A DNA stretch of 64,000 nt from Euzebyella saccharophila (GCF_014855495.1 NZ_JACYFJ010000001.1:1302001-1366000), one strand, 5' to 3'. Positions 1 to 9,587 are shown, counted from the stretch's first letter. Notes: a model not told the origin generated them from the sequence alone. Made by a program: numbers and translations.

Positions 1-741
1 ATAGCTACTTTGGCAAGGGAAATTGAGCCTTCTGAAGAAACCATTAATACTTTGTTTACCGATGCTACCAAGTTTGAAATGAATTCAATTTCTTCGGATT
101 CTGCATTTCCAGACTTGGCTAAAGAAGCGGGCTACACCGTTCGTCCTGTGAATAAAATTAATGCGACCGATGAGAATTTACCTGGTCTATCTGCTCAAAG
201 AGCAATTGTACAGTGGGCGTTCAACAGCGAGACAGGCGTGGGTGATATCAAACGATTTGATTTGCCTAGTGGTTATGCAGTAGTGCAATTGACCAAAAAG
301 TATGATGAAGGTTTAATGAGTGTTGAGGATGCTTCCCCTACGGTACTTCCTATAATTAGAAAGGAACGTAAGGCTGCGCAGATTATCGCTGCTAACCAAG
401 GAAAATCCCTTGAGGATTTGGCAAAGGATAACAATGTAAATGTCTCCACTGCAACTGCACTGAATGTAAAGTCACCAACCATTCCTGGTGCTGGGTCAGA
501 ACCCGCGGTAGTAGGTACTGCTTACGCTTTAAGTGAAGGAGAAACTTCAGAACTTATAGAAGGAAATACAGGTATCTTTAAATTGAGCGTTACCAAGAAG
601 ACAGTAGGTCCAGAATTGGATAACTACAGTACATACGCCAATACTCTAAGGTCAACTAGGGAGTCTAGGGTTAGTACCTCTGTATACAACGCGTTAAAAG
701 ATGCTTCTGAAATTGAAGACAATAGATCTACATTTTATTAG
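1..741 (+). CDS. PpiD-like periplasmic peptidyl-prolyl isomerase, C-terminal part (5' truncated by window)
   Basis: The reading frame is open from the first base, so this is the C-terminal part (about 246 residues) of a longer protein; an internal TTG at 10 is not a credible start. The segment resembles the end of flavobacterial SurA/PpiD-type membrane-anchored foldases: a parvulin-like beta portion with a GDIKRFDLPSGYAVVQL stretch, then a helical chaperone-like tail. Such proteins help fold outer-membrane proteins in the periplasm. The diagnostic N-terminal membrane anchor and the first rotamase domain lie outside the window, so the name is a family-level inference. A strong hairpin terminator follows directly, and the next gene is convergent. 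Confidence 0.7.
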   Translation: MATLAREIEPSEETINTLFTDATKFEMNSISSDSAFPDLAKEAGYTVRPVNKINATDENLPGLSAQRAIVQWAFNSETGVGDIKRFDLPSGYAVVQLTKKYDEGLMSVEDASPTVLPIIRKERKAAQIIAANQGKSLEDLAKDNNVNVSTATALNVKSPTIPGAGSEPAVVGTAYALSEGETSELIEGNTGIFKLSVTKKTVGPELDNYSTYANTLRSTRESRVSTSVYNALKDASEIEDNRSTFY

Positions 742-765
742 TAAACGGATAATACTAGAATGATT

Positions 766-793
766 AAGCCCTTCAATTGAAGGGCTTTTTTTA
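766..793 (+). terminator. Rho-independent terminator, probably bidirectional
   Basis: A perfect 22-base palindrome (AAGCCCTTCAA / TTGAAGGGCTT, 766-787) is followed by a T run. It lies between the convergent ppiD-like gene and the GHMP kinase gene, so it can serve both strands. Confidence 0.85.
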
Positions 794-1708
794 TAGAATC
801 ATTTGTTGATAGGGGATAATGGTGGTATACCCTTTTTCTTTAAAATATGTTGGACTTTCCTCATTTCCTGTAACGAGCACAAAATCGCCACCCCATGCGC
901 CCAAGCTCTTTACACTACCAGAATAGTTCTTAAAAAGTTCTGATTTTACCATAGGTAGTTGAATGGTCTTTGAAATCAATTCCTCGTGATGGTTCAACAA
1001 AGCTTCAAAATCGGCCAAGCTTTGTGTTTTAAGAAGTGCTCTGGTAATTTCATTTACAGCGCTTAAGAGTTGGTCTTTTTGGTCGATGACGGACCGGTAT
1101 CGGGCTATACCTTCTCGGCTATTTTGTTTTTTGTCCAGATATACAAAAAAGAGGTTCTTATAAAAAGGAGGATGAAAAGCAATCTTCTCTATGACGGGTT
1201 GCTTCTGAAGGACCTGATAAATTAAAGGACCATTGTTTTGCGCACAGGCAATATCGTAACCACTGCCCGAAAAGCCGTTCCATAGCAATTGAAAGGCATC
1301 AACTTGGGCCCATTGAGCTAAATTATTTATAAGGGTAGAAGAGGAGCCTAAGCCCCAATTTCTTGGAAATTCCAATTCGGTTTCAACTTCAAATCCTTGT
1401 TCATTTTGTAGGAATTCAGGATTTAATTTTCTCGCTGCCCTTAGGAGCTTGACTAATGTCTGTTCAACTTCCCCACAATCTCGAAATTGTTCCGACGGTT
1501 TTTTTAAGGCTTCCAGCTGAAACGTGGTTTCAAACCAAACAGCGCCATCCACATCTAGGCTTCTCCAATGAATCATAGGCGCTTCAATAGTGGTAACCTT
1601 CAATTTCTGTCCGTAACGGGTGGGCAACGCTAAACTTTTTGCACCATCCAATACGGCATATTCTCCGGTTATCAATAGCTTTCCGTGGCTGTAAAATTCT
1701 TTGATCAT
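791..1708 (-). CDS. GYDIA family GHMP kinase (mevalonate-kinase-like)
   Basis: A 305-residue GHMP-superfamily small-molecule kinase. Near the N-terminus is the substrate-side motif HGKLLITGEYAVLDG (residues 8-22). The phosphate-binding glycine/serine loop GLGSSST spans residues 119-125, and the family-naming GSGYDIA stretch 148-154. GYDIA-type GHMP kinases are a Bacteroidota family. Its ATG overlaps the stop of the upstream HMG-CoA reductase gene as ATGA (4 bases), so the two are translationally coupled. The coupling suggests mevalonate, or a phosphorylated derivative, as substrate; this is inference, since the loop differs from the usual PxxxGLGSSAA. Confidence is high for the family and moderate for the substrate. 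Confidence 0.88.
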   Translation of the reverse strand: MIKEFYSHGKLLITGEYAVLDGAKSLALPTRYGQKLKVTTIEAPMIHWRSLDVDGAVWFETTFQLEALKKPSEQFRDCGEVEQTLVKLLRAARKLNPEFLQNEQGFEVETELEFPRNWGLGSSSTLINNLAQWAQVDAFQLLWNGFSGSGYDIACAQNNGPLIYQVLQKQPVIEKIAFHPPFYKNLFFVYLDKKQNSREGIARYRSVIDQKDQLLSAVNEITRALLKTQSLADFEALLNHHEELISKTIQLPMVKSELFKNYSGSVKSLGAWGGDFVLVTGNEESPTYFKEKGYTTIIPYQQMIL

Positions 1709-3021
1709 TTCCTTAGCTTTTGAAAAGCCTCCACTACGGCACTGTGCGTAGCGGTGTTTTTCTTGAAATGGTCTATCAAGGTGTTTTTTTCCGCTTCATT
1801 GGCACCCAATTGGTTAAGGATGTTCAGTAGGTGCATTTTCATATGTCCTTCCTGAATTCCGGTAGTGACCAAAGAGCGAACCGCCGCGAAATTCTGTGCC
1901 AACCCTGCTACCGCTACAATTTGCATCAGTTCCTTGGCGCTGGGTTTGCCTAAAATTTCCATGGCCAGTTTTACCAATGGATGAAGACTGGTGAGACCAC
2001 CTACGGTGCCAAGGGCCAATGGAATTTCAATCCAAAAGTAAAAGGTGTCGTTTTCAATTTTGGCATGGGTAAGACTTGAATAGGTGCCATCTTTAGCGGC
2101 ATAGGCATGGGCTGCCGCTTCAATGGCCCTAAAATCGTTACCTGTGGCCAATACTACGGCATCAATGCCATTCATGATGCCTTTGTTGTGTGTGACCGCC
2201 CTATAAGGTTCTACTTTGGCAATGTTGACCGCTCGCACCATTTTCTCGGCAAATTGACGGGAAGACATTTGCTCGCTTACTTTAAATTCGTCCACAGGGC
2301 AACTTACTTCTGCTTTTACCACACAATTAGGAACATAGTTGGATAGGATGCTCATCACCACTTCAATGTTTCGCTCTTCCTCGGTAAAAGCTGTAAAGGT
2401 TTGGGCTTCTTCTTTTAAAGTTTTTGCAAAACTCTCCAAACAGGAGTTGATGAAATTGGCGCCCATGGCATCAAGGGTCTCAAATGTGCAATGAAGCTGA
2501 TAGTAATTGGTCAATTTTTGAGTTTGGTCCCGCAATTCAATATGGGAAATGCCACCGCCACGTTTTTCCATATTTTGGGTGATGGATGATGCCTCCTTGA
2601 TTAATTTCGGTTTCACCGATTCAAAGAAACTTGTAAGTTTTTCGGTGTCTCCGGAATACATAAAATGAACCTGACCAATTTTTTCGGTACCCAAAATGGT
2701 CGTTTTGAATCCGCCTCTAGAAAGCCAAAATTTAGCGGCCTTACTGGCTGCCGCCACAACAGAACTCTCTTCAATGGCCATAGGAATGGCATACAGTTTG
2801 TCATTGATTAAAAAGTTGGGAGCAATGCCAAAGGGCAAATAGTAATTGGTGATGGTATTTTCAATGAATTCATCGTGCAGTTGCTGAATTTTAGCATCTG
2901 TATTCCAGTACCGATGAAGTACGGCCTTGGCATTTTCAGGGTCCTGGGTGTAATTGGCTGTAAGCCAGTCTATTTTTTGGTCTTTGGTCAGTTTAGAGAA
3001 ACCCTCTACCGGTTTGTTCAT
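1705..3021 (-). CDS. mvaA: Hydroxymethylglutaryl-CoA reductase, class II (degradative-type family)
   Basis: A 438-residue class II HMG-CoA reductase, the enzyme linking HMG-CoA and mevalonate. Visible family features are ENTITNYYLPFG (residues 54-65), the EESSVVAAAS stretch holding the catalytic Glu (84-93), DAMGANFIN (184-192), the catalytic-Lys motif NKGIMNG (Lys280) and GNDFRA with the catalytic Asp (Asp296). Although class II enzymes were first called degradative, Flavobacteriaceae use them to make mevalonate for isoprenoids. It is first in a two-gene operon with the GHMP kinase and has a well-spaced sigma-A promoter just upstream. The divergent neighbour is the dipeptidyl peptidase gene. 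Confidence 0.95.
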   Translation of the reverse strand: MNKPVEGFSKLTKDQKIDWLTANYTQDPENAKAVLHRYWNTDAKIQQLHDEFIENTITNYYLPFGIAPNFLINDKLYAIPMAIEESSVVAAASKAAKFWLSRGGFKTTILGTEKIGQVHFMYSGDTEKLTSFFESVKPKLIKEASSITQNMEKRGGGISHIELRDQTQKLTNYYQLHCTFETLDAMGANFINSCLESFAKTLKEEAQTFTAFTEEERNIEVVMSILSNYVPNCVVKAEVSCPVDEFKVSEQMSSRQFAEKMVRAVNIAKVEPYRAVTHNKGIMNGIDAVVLATGNDFRAIEAAAHAYAAKDGTYSSLTHAKIENDTFYFWIEIPLALGTVGGLTSLHPLVKLAMEILGKPSAKELMQIVAVAGLAQNFAAVRSLVTTGIQEGHMKMHLLNILNQLGANEAEKNTLIDHFKKNTATHSAVVEAFQKLRK

Positions 3022-3040
3022 AATCTAAAGTATCAAGGGG

Positions 3041-3070
3041 CAAAGATAGCGAATAAGCTTTAGTGGTCAA
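3041..3070 (-). promoter_or_regulatory. Bacteroidota sigma-A promoter for mvaA
   Basis: On the minus strand TTG (3068-3070), a 19-base spacer and TATCTTTG (3041-3048) match the Bacteroidota -33/-7 consensus TTTG-N19-TAnnTTTG. The -7 box ends 19 bases before the mvaA ATG. Confidence 0.75.
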
Positions 3071-3176
3071 TTGCCCTGAAAATAGGCCTCTACAGCCGTT
3101 TTTTTAGGCTTGAAAGTTTAATTAATTGTAAAATTATCACTAAACTTGGAGCTTTTATTGTCATTTATAACAAGTT

Positions 3177-5408
3177 ATGAAAAAGTACGTTTCTACGTTG
3201 TTCTCCCTTTTTGCATTTGTAGCCGTTTTATCGGCTCAAAATCAGCAAATAACCGTTGAAAAAGTCTACAGTGGTGAATTCATGACCGAAGGCCTGGATG
3301 CGCTACGGTCCATGAAAAACGGTAAACAATATACCGTTCTCAATACCGATTATGCCACTGGTTCCAGTTCTTTGGACAAGTACGATTATACCACTTTGAA
3401 AAAGGTGGAAACCCTATTGGATTCCAAAAGTTTACCGGCCATTGACCGTTTTTCTGATTATGAATTTAGTGCCAATGAATCCCAACTATTGCTGGCAACG
3501 GAATTGGAGTCCATTTACCGCCACTCCACTCTTGGAATTTATTATGTGTATGATTTGAAATCAAAGAATCTGGTCAAAATTTCAGAGGAAAAGATTCAAG
3601 AACCTGCCCTTTCTCCTGATGGTAAAAAAGTGGCCTATGTGAAAGAGAACAATCTTTACATTTTTGAAATTGCCTCTAAAAAGACGGAACAAATCACCAC
3701 CGATGGTGAGAAAAATAAAATAATCAATGGTATTACAGACTGGGTGTATGAAGAGGAATTTGCCTTTGTAAGGGCGTTTGCTTGGAATGCCAATGGAGAA
3801 AAAATTGCTTTTTTAAAATTTGATGAAAGCAATGTACCCGAGTTTTCAATGGATATGTACGGGCAGGGGCTGTATCCTACCCAAGAGGTATTTAAGTACC
3901 CAAAGGCCGGTGAAGACAATGCTGTGGTTAGCTTACACATGTTGGATGTGAGTTCAAAGGAAATATCAAAAGTAGATTTGGGCGATGCCTATTATATTCC
4001 GCGTATAAAGTGGATGAACAGCCCTAATTATTTGAGCGTACAGACTTTGAACAGACACCAGAACGATTTAAAATTGCATTCGGTGAATGCAAAAAACAAT
4101 CAAGTTTCTTTGTTGTTAGAAGATAAGGATGACGCCTATGTAGATGTAACCAATAATTTGACCTTTTTGGCCGATGATAGTTTTATTTGGACTAGCGAGA
4201 AAGATGGATACAATCATATCTACCTGTACGATCAAGATGGAAAATTGATGAACCAAATTACCAAGGGCCCTTGGGAAGTTACCCGCTACTACGGTTATGA
4301 CCAGAACGAAGATAGAATCTACTATCAGTCTACAGAGAATGGATCTATCAACCGTGGGGTGTATAGTGTAGATAGTAGTGGAGGGAATAAAAAAGCCCTG
4401 GCAACCGAAGAGGGAACCAATTCTGCTGCATTTAGTGCCGATTTCACCTACTTTATCAATACCTACTCAAATTCTACCACGCCACCGGTATACACCTTGC
4501 ACAAGGCCATTAACGGGAAAAAAATTAAGGAAATTAAGAACAATAAAGCCCTATTGGAGAAATTAAAATCTTATGAGTTAAGTCCCAGAGAGTACTCGAC
4601 CATTTCTATCAATGGCAATGACTTGAACATGTATATGATCAAGCCGAAAGATTTTGACCCATCAAAAAAATATCCGCTATTGATGTACCAGTACAGCGGT
4701 CCCGGGTCGCAATCGGTATCTAACAGTTGGTTGGGCTACAGAGATTTCTGGCACCAACAATTAGCTTCCGAAGGTTATATCATTGCCTGTGTTGACGGTA
4801 GGGGAACCGGGTTTAAAGGTGCTGATTTCAAGAAAACGACCTATTTGAACTTGGTCAAATACGAGACCGAAGACCAAATAGCTGCCGCTAAAGAATTAAG
4901 CAAATTGCCTTACATTGATGAAAGCCGTACCGGAATTTGGGGCTGGAGCTTTGGAGGGCATATGGCTACAAATAGTCTGTTGAAAGGTAATGATGTTTTC
5001 GAAACGGCCATTGCAGTGGCGCCGGTAACAACTTGGAGGTTTTATGACACGGTCTACACAGAGCGGTTTATGAGAACACCACAAGAAAACCCTGCTGGAT
5101 ATGATGAAAACTCACCACTTAATTATCCTGAGTTGCTAAAAGGTAATTTTCTTCTCATTCATGGTTCTGGAGATGATAACGTGCACGCCCAACATTCCAT
5201 GCGCATGGCGGAAGCTTTAATCCAAGCCAACAAGCAATTCGATTGGGCTATTTATCCTGATAAAAATCACGGGATATACGGCGGTAATACGCGAATTCAT
5301 CTTTTCAATAAGATGACCAATTATCTAAATGAGAACTTACGGGATTTAAAAGGTGCTTCCTATGAAAGCGAAGAACAACCGGAAATGCAAAAACAGATAA
5401 AGGGGTAA
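3177..5408 (+). CDS. S9B-family dipeptidyl peptidase IV-like serine protease
   Basis: A 743-residue secreted peptidase. A signal peptide (about residues 1-20, ending VLSAQ) precedes a DPPIV-type beta-propeller (TDWVYEEEFAFVRAFAW, the Glu-rich substrate amine clamp) and a C-terminal alpha/beta hydrolase domain. The catalytic triad is readable: Ser591 in GWSFGG, Asp666 in GSGDDNVH and His698 in DKNHG. The length is that of bacterial DPPIV proteins. Such enzymes clip dipeptides, typically Xaa-Pro, from peptide N-termini in the periplasm. The next gene, 38 bases downstream, is a di/tripeptide transporter, so digestion and uptake are probably co-expressed. The start at 3177 is supported by the signal peptide. 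Confidence 0.93.
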   Translation: MKKYVSTLFSLFAFVAVLSAQNQQITVEKVYSGEFMTEGLDALRSMKNGKQYTVLNTDYATGSSSLDKYDYTTLKKVETLLDSKSLPAIDRFSDYEFSANESQLLLATELESIYRHSTLGIYYVYDLKSKNLVKISEEKIQEPALSPDGKKVAYVKENNLYIFEIASKKTEQITTDGEKNKIINGITDWVYEEEFAFVRAFAWNANGEKIAFLKFDESNVPEFSMDMYGQGLYPTQEVFKYPKAGEDNAVVSLHMLDVSSKEISKVDLGDAYYIPRIKWMNSPNYLSVQTLNRHQNDLKLHSVNAKNNQVSLLLEDKDDAYVDVTNNLTFLADDSFIWTSEKDGYNHIYLYDQDGKLMNQITKGPWEVTRYYGYDQNEDRIYYQSTENGSINRGVYSVDSSGGNKKALATEEGTNSAAFSADFTYFINTYSNSTTPPVYTLHKAINGKKIKEIKNNKALLEKLKSYELSPREYSTISINGNDLNMYMIKPKDFDPSKKYPLLMYQYSGPGSQSVSNSWLGYRDFWHQQLASEGYIIACVDGRGTGFKGADFKKTTYLNLVKYETEDQIAAAKELSKLPYIDESRTGIWGWSFGGHMATNSLLKGNDVFETAIAVAPVTTWRFYDTVYTERFMRTPQENPAGYDENSPLNYPELLKGNFLLIHGSGDDNVHAQHSMRMAEALIQANKQFDWAIYPDKNHGIYGGNTRIHLFNKMTNYLNENLRDLKGASYESEEQPEMQKQIKG

Positions 5409-5446
5409 TTATAGTTCTTATCAATTCATAACTAAACAAAGTGTAA

Positions 5447-6982
5447 ATGGAGACCAAAAGCGAGTTTATGGAGCAACAACAAATGTTCGGACATCCAAAA
5501 GGATTGTTTTATTTGTTTTTTGCAGAATTATGGGAACGTTTCAGTTTCTATGGGATGAGGGCCTTGCTAACCCTTTACATGGTAGATGTAATTTTTGCTG
5601 CACTCGCTGAAAGGGATTTTGCTACTGCAGCGGTATATTCAAGTTATGGCTCCTTAGTATACGCATCAACGGTGATTGGTGGACGAATTTCGGATACCAT
5701 TTTAGGTATGAGAAACTCCATATTTCTTGGTGGAATTTTAATGTCGATCGGTCATTTTGTTTTGGCCATTGAACATAATATAGCCTTCTTTTTGGCCCTA
5801 TCGCTAATTATTGTAGGTAACGGCTTTTTTAAGCCCAATATCTCCACTTTTGTGGGTACACTTTATCCTCCCGGTAGTGCTAAAAAGGATTCTGGGTTTA
5901 CCATCTTTTACATGGGAATTAATATTGGAGGGTGGATAGCTCCTTTATTGTGTGGTTGGTTAGCCGTAGAGTATGGTTGGCATTATGGATTTGGACTGGC
6001 TGGCATAGGAATGCTTACTGGTCTCATATTTTTTTGGAGTGGAATAAAGAAGAATGTTTTTGGAAATCGAGGATTGCCCCCAAATAATCAAGTCCTAAAC
6101 AAAAAGGTAATAGGTGTCAAGCAGGGTATATTGGTGCCAATTCTGGCATTTATTGCCGCACCTGTAATCGCATTTTTACTATCGTCGTATCAGCCTCTGG
6201 GTTCGGAAGGAAGTTTTTTTGAAGATCAAAATATAGTAAATATTATATTTAAACTGATTGGAATTGCAATTTTGGCTTACCTCGGTTACATTATGTATCA
6301 AGCGAATGCAGATGAGAGAAAGAAACTCTTTGTTGCAGTGCTTATCACCTTCTTCATGACCATATTTTGGGGATTCCATGAACTTTCAGGAAGTGTTATA
6401 ACCTTGTTTGCTGCCAGAAATGTGGATTTGGACGGTATTATGACGGCTGCGCAGACCAATTCGTTAAATTCTATGTTCATCATAATTTTGGCTATTCCTA
6501 TTTCGTTAATGTGGACCTATTTAAGTAAGAAAAATTTAAATCCAAGAACTCCATATAAATTTGGGCTTGGATTGGTCTTTGCCGGTATCAGTTTTTATGC
6601 CTTGGCAATTAGTGCCTCTAGTGCCAATGAGAGTGGATTTGTACCTTTTTACTATTTACTGTTAATGTACTTTTTGCTGTCCGTAGGGGAATTATTTATG
6701 TCCCCAGTTGGATTGTCTAAAATAACGGACTTGTCACCAAAGAGAATTGTAGCTTTCATGATGGGGGTTTGGTTTTTGTCTTCGGCATTCGCCTTTCAGG
6801 TAGTAGGGTTCATAGGTAAGCAATTAGCGATTAAAAGTACGGACAAAAATGTTGGAGGTTTTGAGACCCTTTCAGTATATACTGGAGGATTTGAACTAAT
6901 TGCTAAATATGCTCTCGGCGCGGGAATTATTGTATTATTGGCATCACCTCTAATTAAAAAATTGATGGGTCGCGTACATTAA
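5447..6982 (+). CDS. POT/PTR2 family proton-coupled peptide transporter
   Basis: A 511-residue inner-membrane transporter of the major facilitator fold. The POT hallmark ExxERFSFYG is at residues 27-36 (Glu27, Glu30, Arg31) and the second PTR2 signature appears as FYMGINIGGW. About 12-14 hydrophobic segments are visible. POT proteins import di- and tripeptides with protons. Lying just behind the dipeptidyl peptidase gene on the same strand, it probably takes up the released dipeptides. The start at 5447 (METKSEF) is the upstream Met; a Met seven codons later (5468) is an alternative. It converges on comEC with a four-base gap. Confidence 0.95.
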   Translation: METKSEFMEQQQMFGHPKGLFYLFFAELWERFSFYGMRALLTLYMVDVIFAALAERDFATAAVYSSYGSLVYASTVIGGRISDTILGMRNSIFLGGILMSIGHFVLAIEHNIAFFLALSLIIVGNGFFKPNISTFVGTLYPPGSAKKDSGFTIFYMGINIGGWIAPLLCGWLAVEYGWHYGFGLAGIGMLTGLIFFWSGIKKNVFGNRGLPPNNQVLNKKVIGVKQGILVPILAFIAAPVIAFLLSSYQPLGSEGSFFEDQNIVNIIFKLIGIAILAYLGYIMYQANADERKKLFVAVLITFFMTIFWGFHELSGSVITLFAARNVDLDGIMTAAQTNSLNSMFIIILAIPISLMWTYLSKKNLNPRTPYKFGLGLVFAGISFYALAISASSANESGFVPFYYLLLMYFLLSVGELFMSPVGLSKITDLSPKRIVAFMMGVWFLSSAFAFQVVGFIGKQLAIKSTDKNVGGFETLSVYTGGFELIAKYALGAGIIVLLASPLIKKLMGRVH

Positions 6983-6986
6983 TTTT

Positions 6987-8999
6987 TTATTCAAAATAAT
7001 AAGCTCCCTTTTCGCCCGTGTAGTGGAAAGGGAGTTTTCTTTGTTGGCACGTACGTGCCCAGCGCTTCACATAACTCTTGTAATTACTGCCATCAGCTAT
7101 AATTTTTTGAGGCTGAATGGAATCAATAAGTCGGTTCAAGTTCAATTTTGGCGATTGTGTTAAGACCAGATAGTCTATTTTTTCTTTGGATGAGGTATAA
7201 ACAGCGGCACTGTCCACAATCAAAATGTTTTTCCCCTTCCATTGATAGCTGTTTGCCAGGGAGTCATGGGTAATCATTTGAATTCTTTCGGCTACTTGAT
7301 AGTCAGCAATAATTCTTTCCGGAGCTTGGGTCGTTGAAAACGTATTCAAGGCCGTTCCTTCATGGTGTAGGAGTAAGGTGTTTGCGGTTTCATGGGCTAT
7401 TAAGAGCGCTTCGCTGGTTTTGGTGTTATAGGAAGCAAAAATTGAATATGCCTGCATACCTATGATAACAATCGCTAACCATAGGAACTTTTTAAAACTG
7501 GCACGTGACAGGAAAAGGACAAGTAGAAAGAGAATAGCGTAACTTAGGATGAGTTGGAAAGCATCAAAAGAAATATTCTTAAAAATAAAGGACTCCTGTT
7601 GTGCTACCCAGGCTACTACCTTGTTCATGTAACCAATGATGGCATTGTAGAGTGATGTAAGTTCCGAAGGCAATAGGTTAATAGCGGCCAGAAATAGAAC
7701 TAGAAGCCCCATTCCCAGAATAATTCCCAAAGCGGGAATAATCAATAGATTGCTGATAAAAAATAGACCCGGAAATTGATGGAAATAAAATAAGCTAATA
7801 GGAAGTACCCCTGCTTGCGCAGCAATACTTACCGATAAAAGTTGCCAAAGATATTTTAGAACTTTATTCTTCGGATACCACATGTTCTGCAGTAGCGGAT
7901 ACAACCAAACAATAGCCGCTACGGCAGCATAACTCATTTGAAACCCCACTTGAAATAACAATCTAGGATTAATGACCAAAAGGATAAAAAACATTGACAA
8001 CGCCAATATGTTAAAAGTGTTATTGGGGCGGTTAATGTGCATGGCGTAGGCAAAGAATGAAAACATGGTAACGGCCCTAACTACAGAAGCGGAAAAACCG
8101 GCTAAAAGGGCAAATCCCCATAAGAGCAACAAAGTGCAAAGCAGCTTAATGGTCTTCGCTCTCGGAAAAGCTTCTAGGGGCTTTAAGATAAATTGAATAA
8201 TAAGCAAAAGAATACCCACATGTAGTCCGGAAACGGCCAAAATATGAACAGCGCCTGCATTTTTATAATTCTCATAGGTGTCTTTTAGAATATCGTCCCT
8301 TTGCCCAAGAAGCAATGCTTGTATAACCCCCAATTGCTCATCGCCGAAATTTTCTAATTTTAGTTTTTCTATGAGGTAAGAGCGGAAGGCTGCAACTCTG
8401 CCAAGAAAAGTAGGGTCAGGATTTTTGATAGTGACATGGTTGTCCTTATCAAGCCTTATTTGATGGTGAATTCCCAAATGGGACATGTATTTTTGATAAT
8501 TGAATTGATGGGGATTGAGTGGGGCATTTATAGGAGTTAGTTTGCCCGAATAAAGAAATTCGGCATCCACCTTAAAATTTCTTAGGTTAGAATCTAATGG
8601 TGTACTTAGTAATAACCTTCCTTTTGTCTGTTCTTTATCTACACTCTCTACTTCTACGACATAGCGATTAGAAAACGAGGTGGGCTTCAATACTTCTCGT
8701 ACTTTCAAGTGTAAGATTTGAGCATCGCCTTTAGAAAAATGGGTATAATGGTTGGGTTGGTTTATAGGATGAGCCATAGAAATGGCCAATATCCCTATCC
8801 CGCAAGCGGTAAGGCAAGCTAAAATGCCAAAGGATACACTTGCAGTTTTATGAATTCGAAACAGTATCCAAAGTACTACTAAAGAAATGGCTACAATAAG
8901 AATTGTCGGAATAATGGCGGGTTGTATGATATCCCCCAATAGAATTCCAATTATCAGAAAAAAAGTAAGTTTTATGGGTATGGACTTGAGAAGCCTCAT
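6987..8999 (-). CDS. comEC: ComEC/Rec2 family competence protein with degenerate C-terminal domain
   Basis: A 670-residue polytopic membrane protein. An N-terminal hydrophobic and beta-barrel (DUF4131-like) part is followed by the Competence domain with the typical AVSGLHVGILL and AGFSASVVRAVTM stretches. ComEC forms the channel taking single-stranded DNA across the inner membrane during transformation. The C-terminal 140 residues occupy the place of the metallo-beta-lactamase nuclease domain, but no HxHxDH metal motif can be found; only a LLIAHETANTLLLHH beta segment remains. The stop of the NlpC/P60 gene and this ATG are one base apart, so the two are co-transcribed. Confidence 0.9.
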   Translation of the reverse strand: MRLLKSIPIKLTFFLIIGILLGDIIQPAIIPTILIVAISLVVLWILFRIHKTASVSFGILACLTACGIGILAISMAHPINQPNHYTHFSKGDAQILHLKVREVLKPTSFSNRYVVEVESVDKEQTKGRLLLSTPLDSNLRNFKVDAEFLYSGKLTPINAPLNPHQFNYQKYMSHLGIHHQIRLDKDNHVTIKNPDPTFLGRVAAFRSYLIEKLKLENFGDEQLGVIQALLLGQRDDILKDTYENYKNAGAVHILAVSGLHVGILLLIIQFILKPLEAFPRAKTIKLLCTLLLLWGFALLAGFSASVVRAVTMFSFFAYAMHINRPNNTFNILALSMFFILLVINPRLLFQVGFQMSYAAVAAIVWLYPLLQNMWYPKNKVLKYLWQLLSVSIAAQAGVLPISLFYFHQFPGLFFISNLLIIPALGIILGMGLLVLFLAAINLLPSELTSLYNAIIGYMNKVVAWVAQQESFIFKNISFDAFQLILSYAILFLLVLFLSRASFKKFLWLAIVIIGMQAYSIFASYNTKTSEALLIAHETANTLLLHHEGTALNTFSTTQAPERIIADYQVAERIQMITHDSLANSYQWKGKNILIVDSAAVYTSSKEKIDYLVLTQSPKLNLNRLIDSIQPQKIIADGSNYKSYVKRWARTCQQRKLPFHYTGEKGAYYFE
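7004..7034 (-). terminator. Hairpin at the comEC 3' end
   Basis: CTCCCTTT (7004-7011) pairs with AAAGGGAG (7027-7034) inside the last comEC codons. T-rich sequence follows on the minus strand beyond the stop. It is a plausible weak terminator between the convergent POT and comEC genes. Confidence 0.4.
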
Positions 9000-9000
9000 A

Positions 9001-9552
9001 TTATAGCACTCTTGTGGCCTTCACAAAAGCACTGTTCCAATAGCCTTCCCTTAAAGAAGATACAATTACGCCTCTTGAAGTAGAGGCGTGTACAAACTTA
9101 ACTTCGTTGTTTTCTACGGCCACGACCATACCTACATGGTTGATTCTTTTGGCTCGTCTACTGGTTCTAAAAAATAGAAGGTCTCCCTTTTCTACATCCT
9201 TAATTTTAATATTTTTCCCTTCTTCGGCCATGTGATAAGAGGTTCGGGGAAGGTCTACATCATTCTCGCCGAAAGCGACGTACAGTAAACCTGAGCAATC
9301 CATTCCTTTTTTGGTCGTTCCCCCAAACTTGTACCGCACCCCCGAGTATTGCAAGGCGGATTTGATAATGTCATCTGCCTTAGTACGTTTTATTGTTTTG
9401 GGTTTTCTGGGAGATGGAAGCTTAGATGAGTCATCTTTGGTGCTGGCTGAAACCGATACGGTTCTAGGCTGCCTTGTTTGCGATTTCCTTTTTTTGGAAG
9501 CACCGCAACTGGCCAGTAAAAAAATGGAAAATAAGATGAGAATTTTACGCAT
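9001..9552 (-). CDS. C40 family NlpC/P60 cell-wall peptidase, lipoprotein
   Basis: A 183-residue lipoprotein: from the ATG at 9552 the signal peptide reads MRKILILFSIFLLASC, with the lipobox Cys at 16. A basic linker precedes the NlpC/P60 domain (about 60-183). The catalytic triad is visible as Cys86 in MDCSGL, His139 in NHVGMV and His155 in VHAST. These enzymes cut gamma-D-Glu-diaminopimelate or related stem-peptide bonds of murein. A TTG two codons upstream (9558) is a possible but unlikely start, since the ATG gives a standard lipoprotein signal. It lies one base upstream of comEC and downstream of lpxB on the same strand. Confidence 0.93.
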   Translation of the reverse strand: MRKILILFSIFLLASCGASKKRKSQTRQPRTVSVSASTKDDSSKLPSPRKPKTIKRTKADDIIKSALQYSGVRYKFGGTTKKGMDCSGLLYVAFGENDVDLPRTSYHMAEEGKNIKIKDVEKGDLLFFRTSRRAKRINHVGMVVAVENNEVKFVHASTSRGVIVSSLREGYWNSAFVKATRVL

Positions 9553-9587
9553 ACCCAAATGATGTGGTCGTCACTTGGATATCAAAA

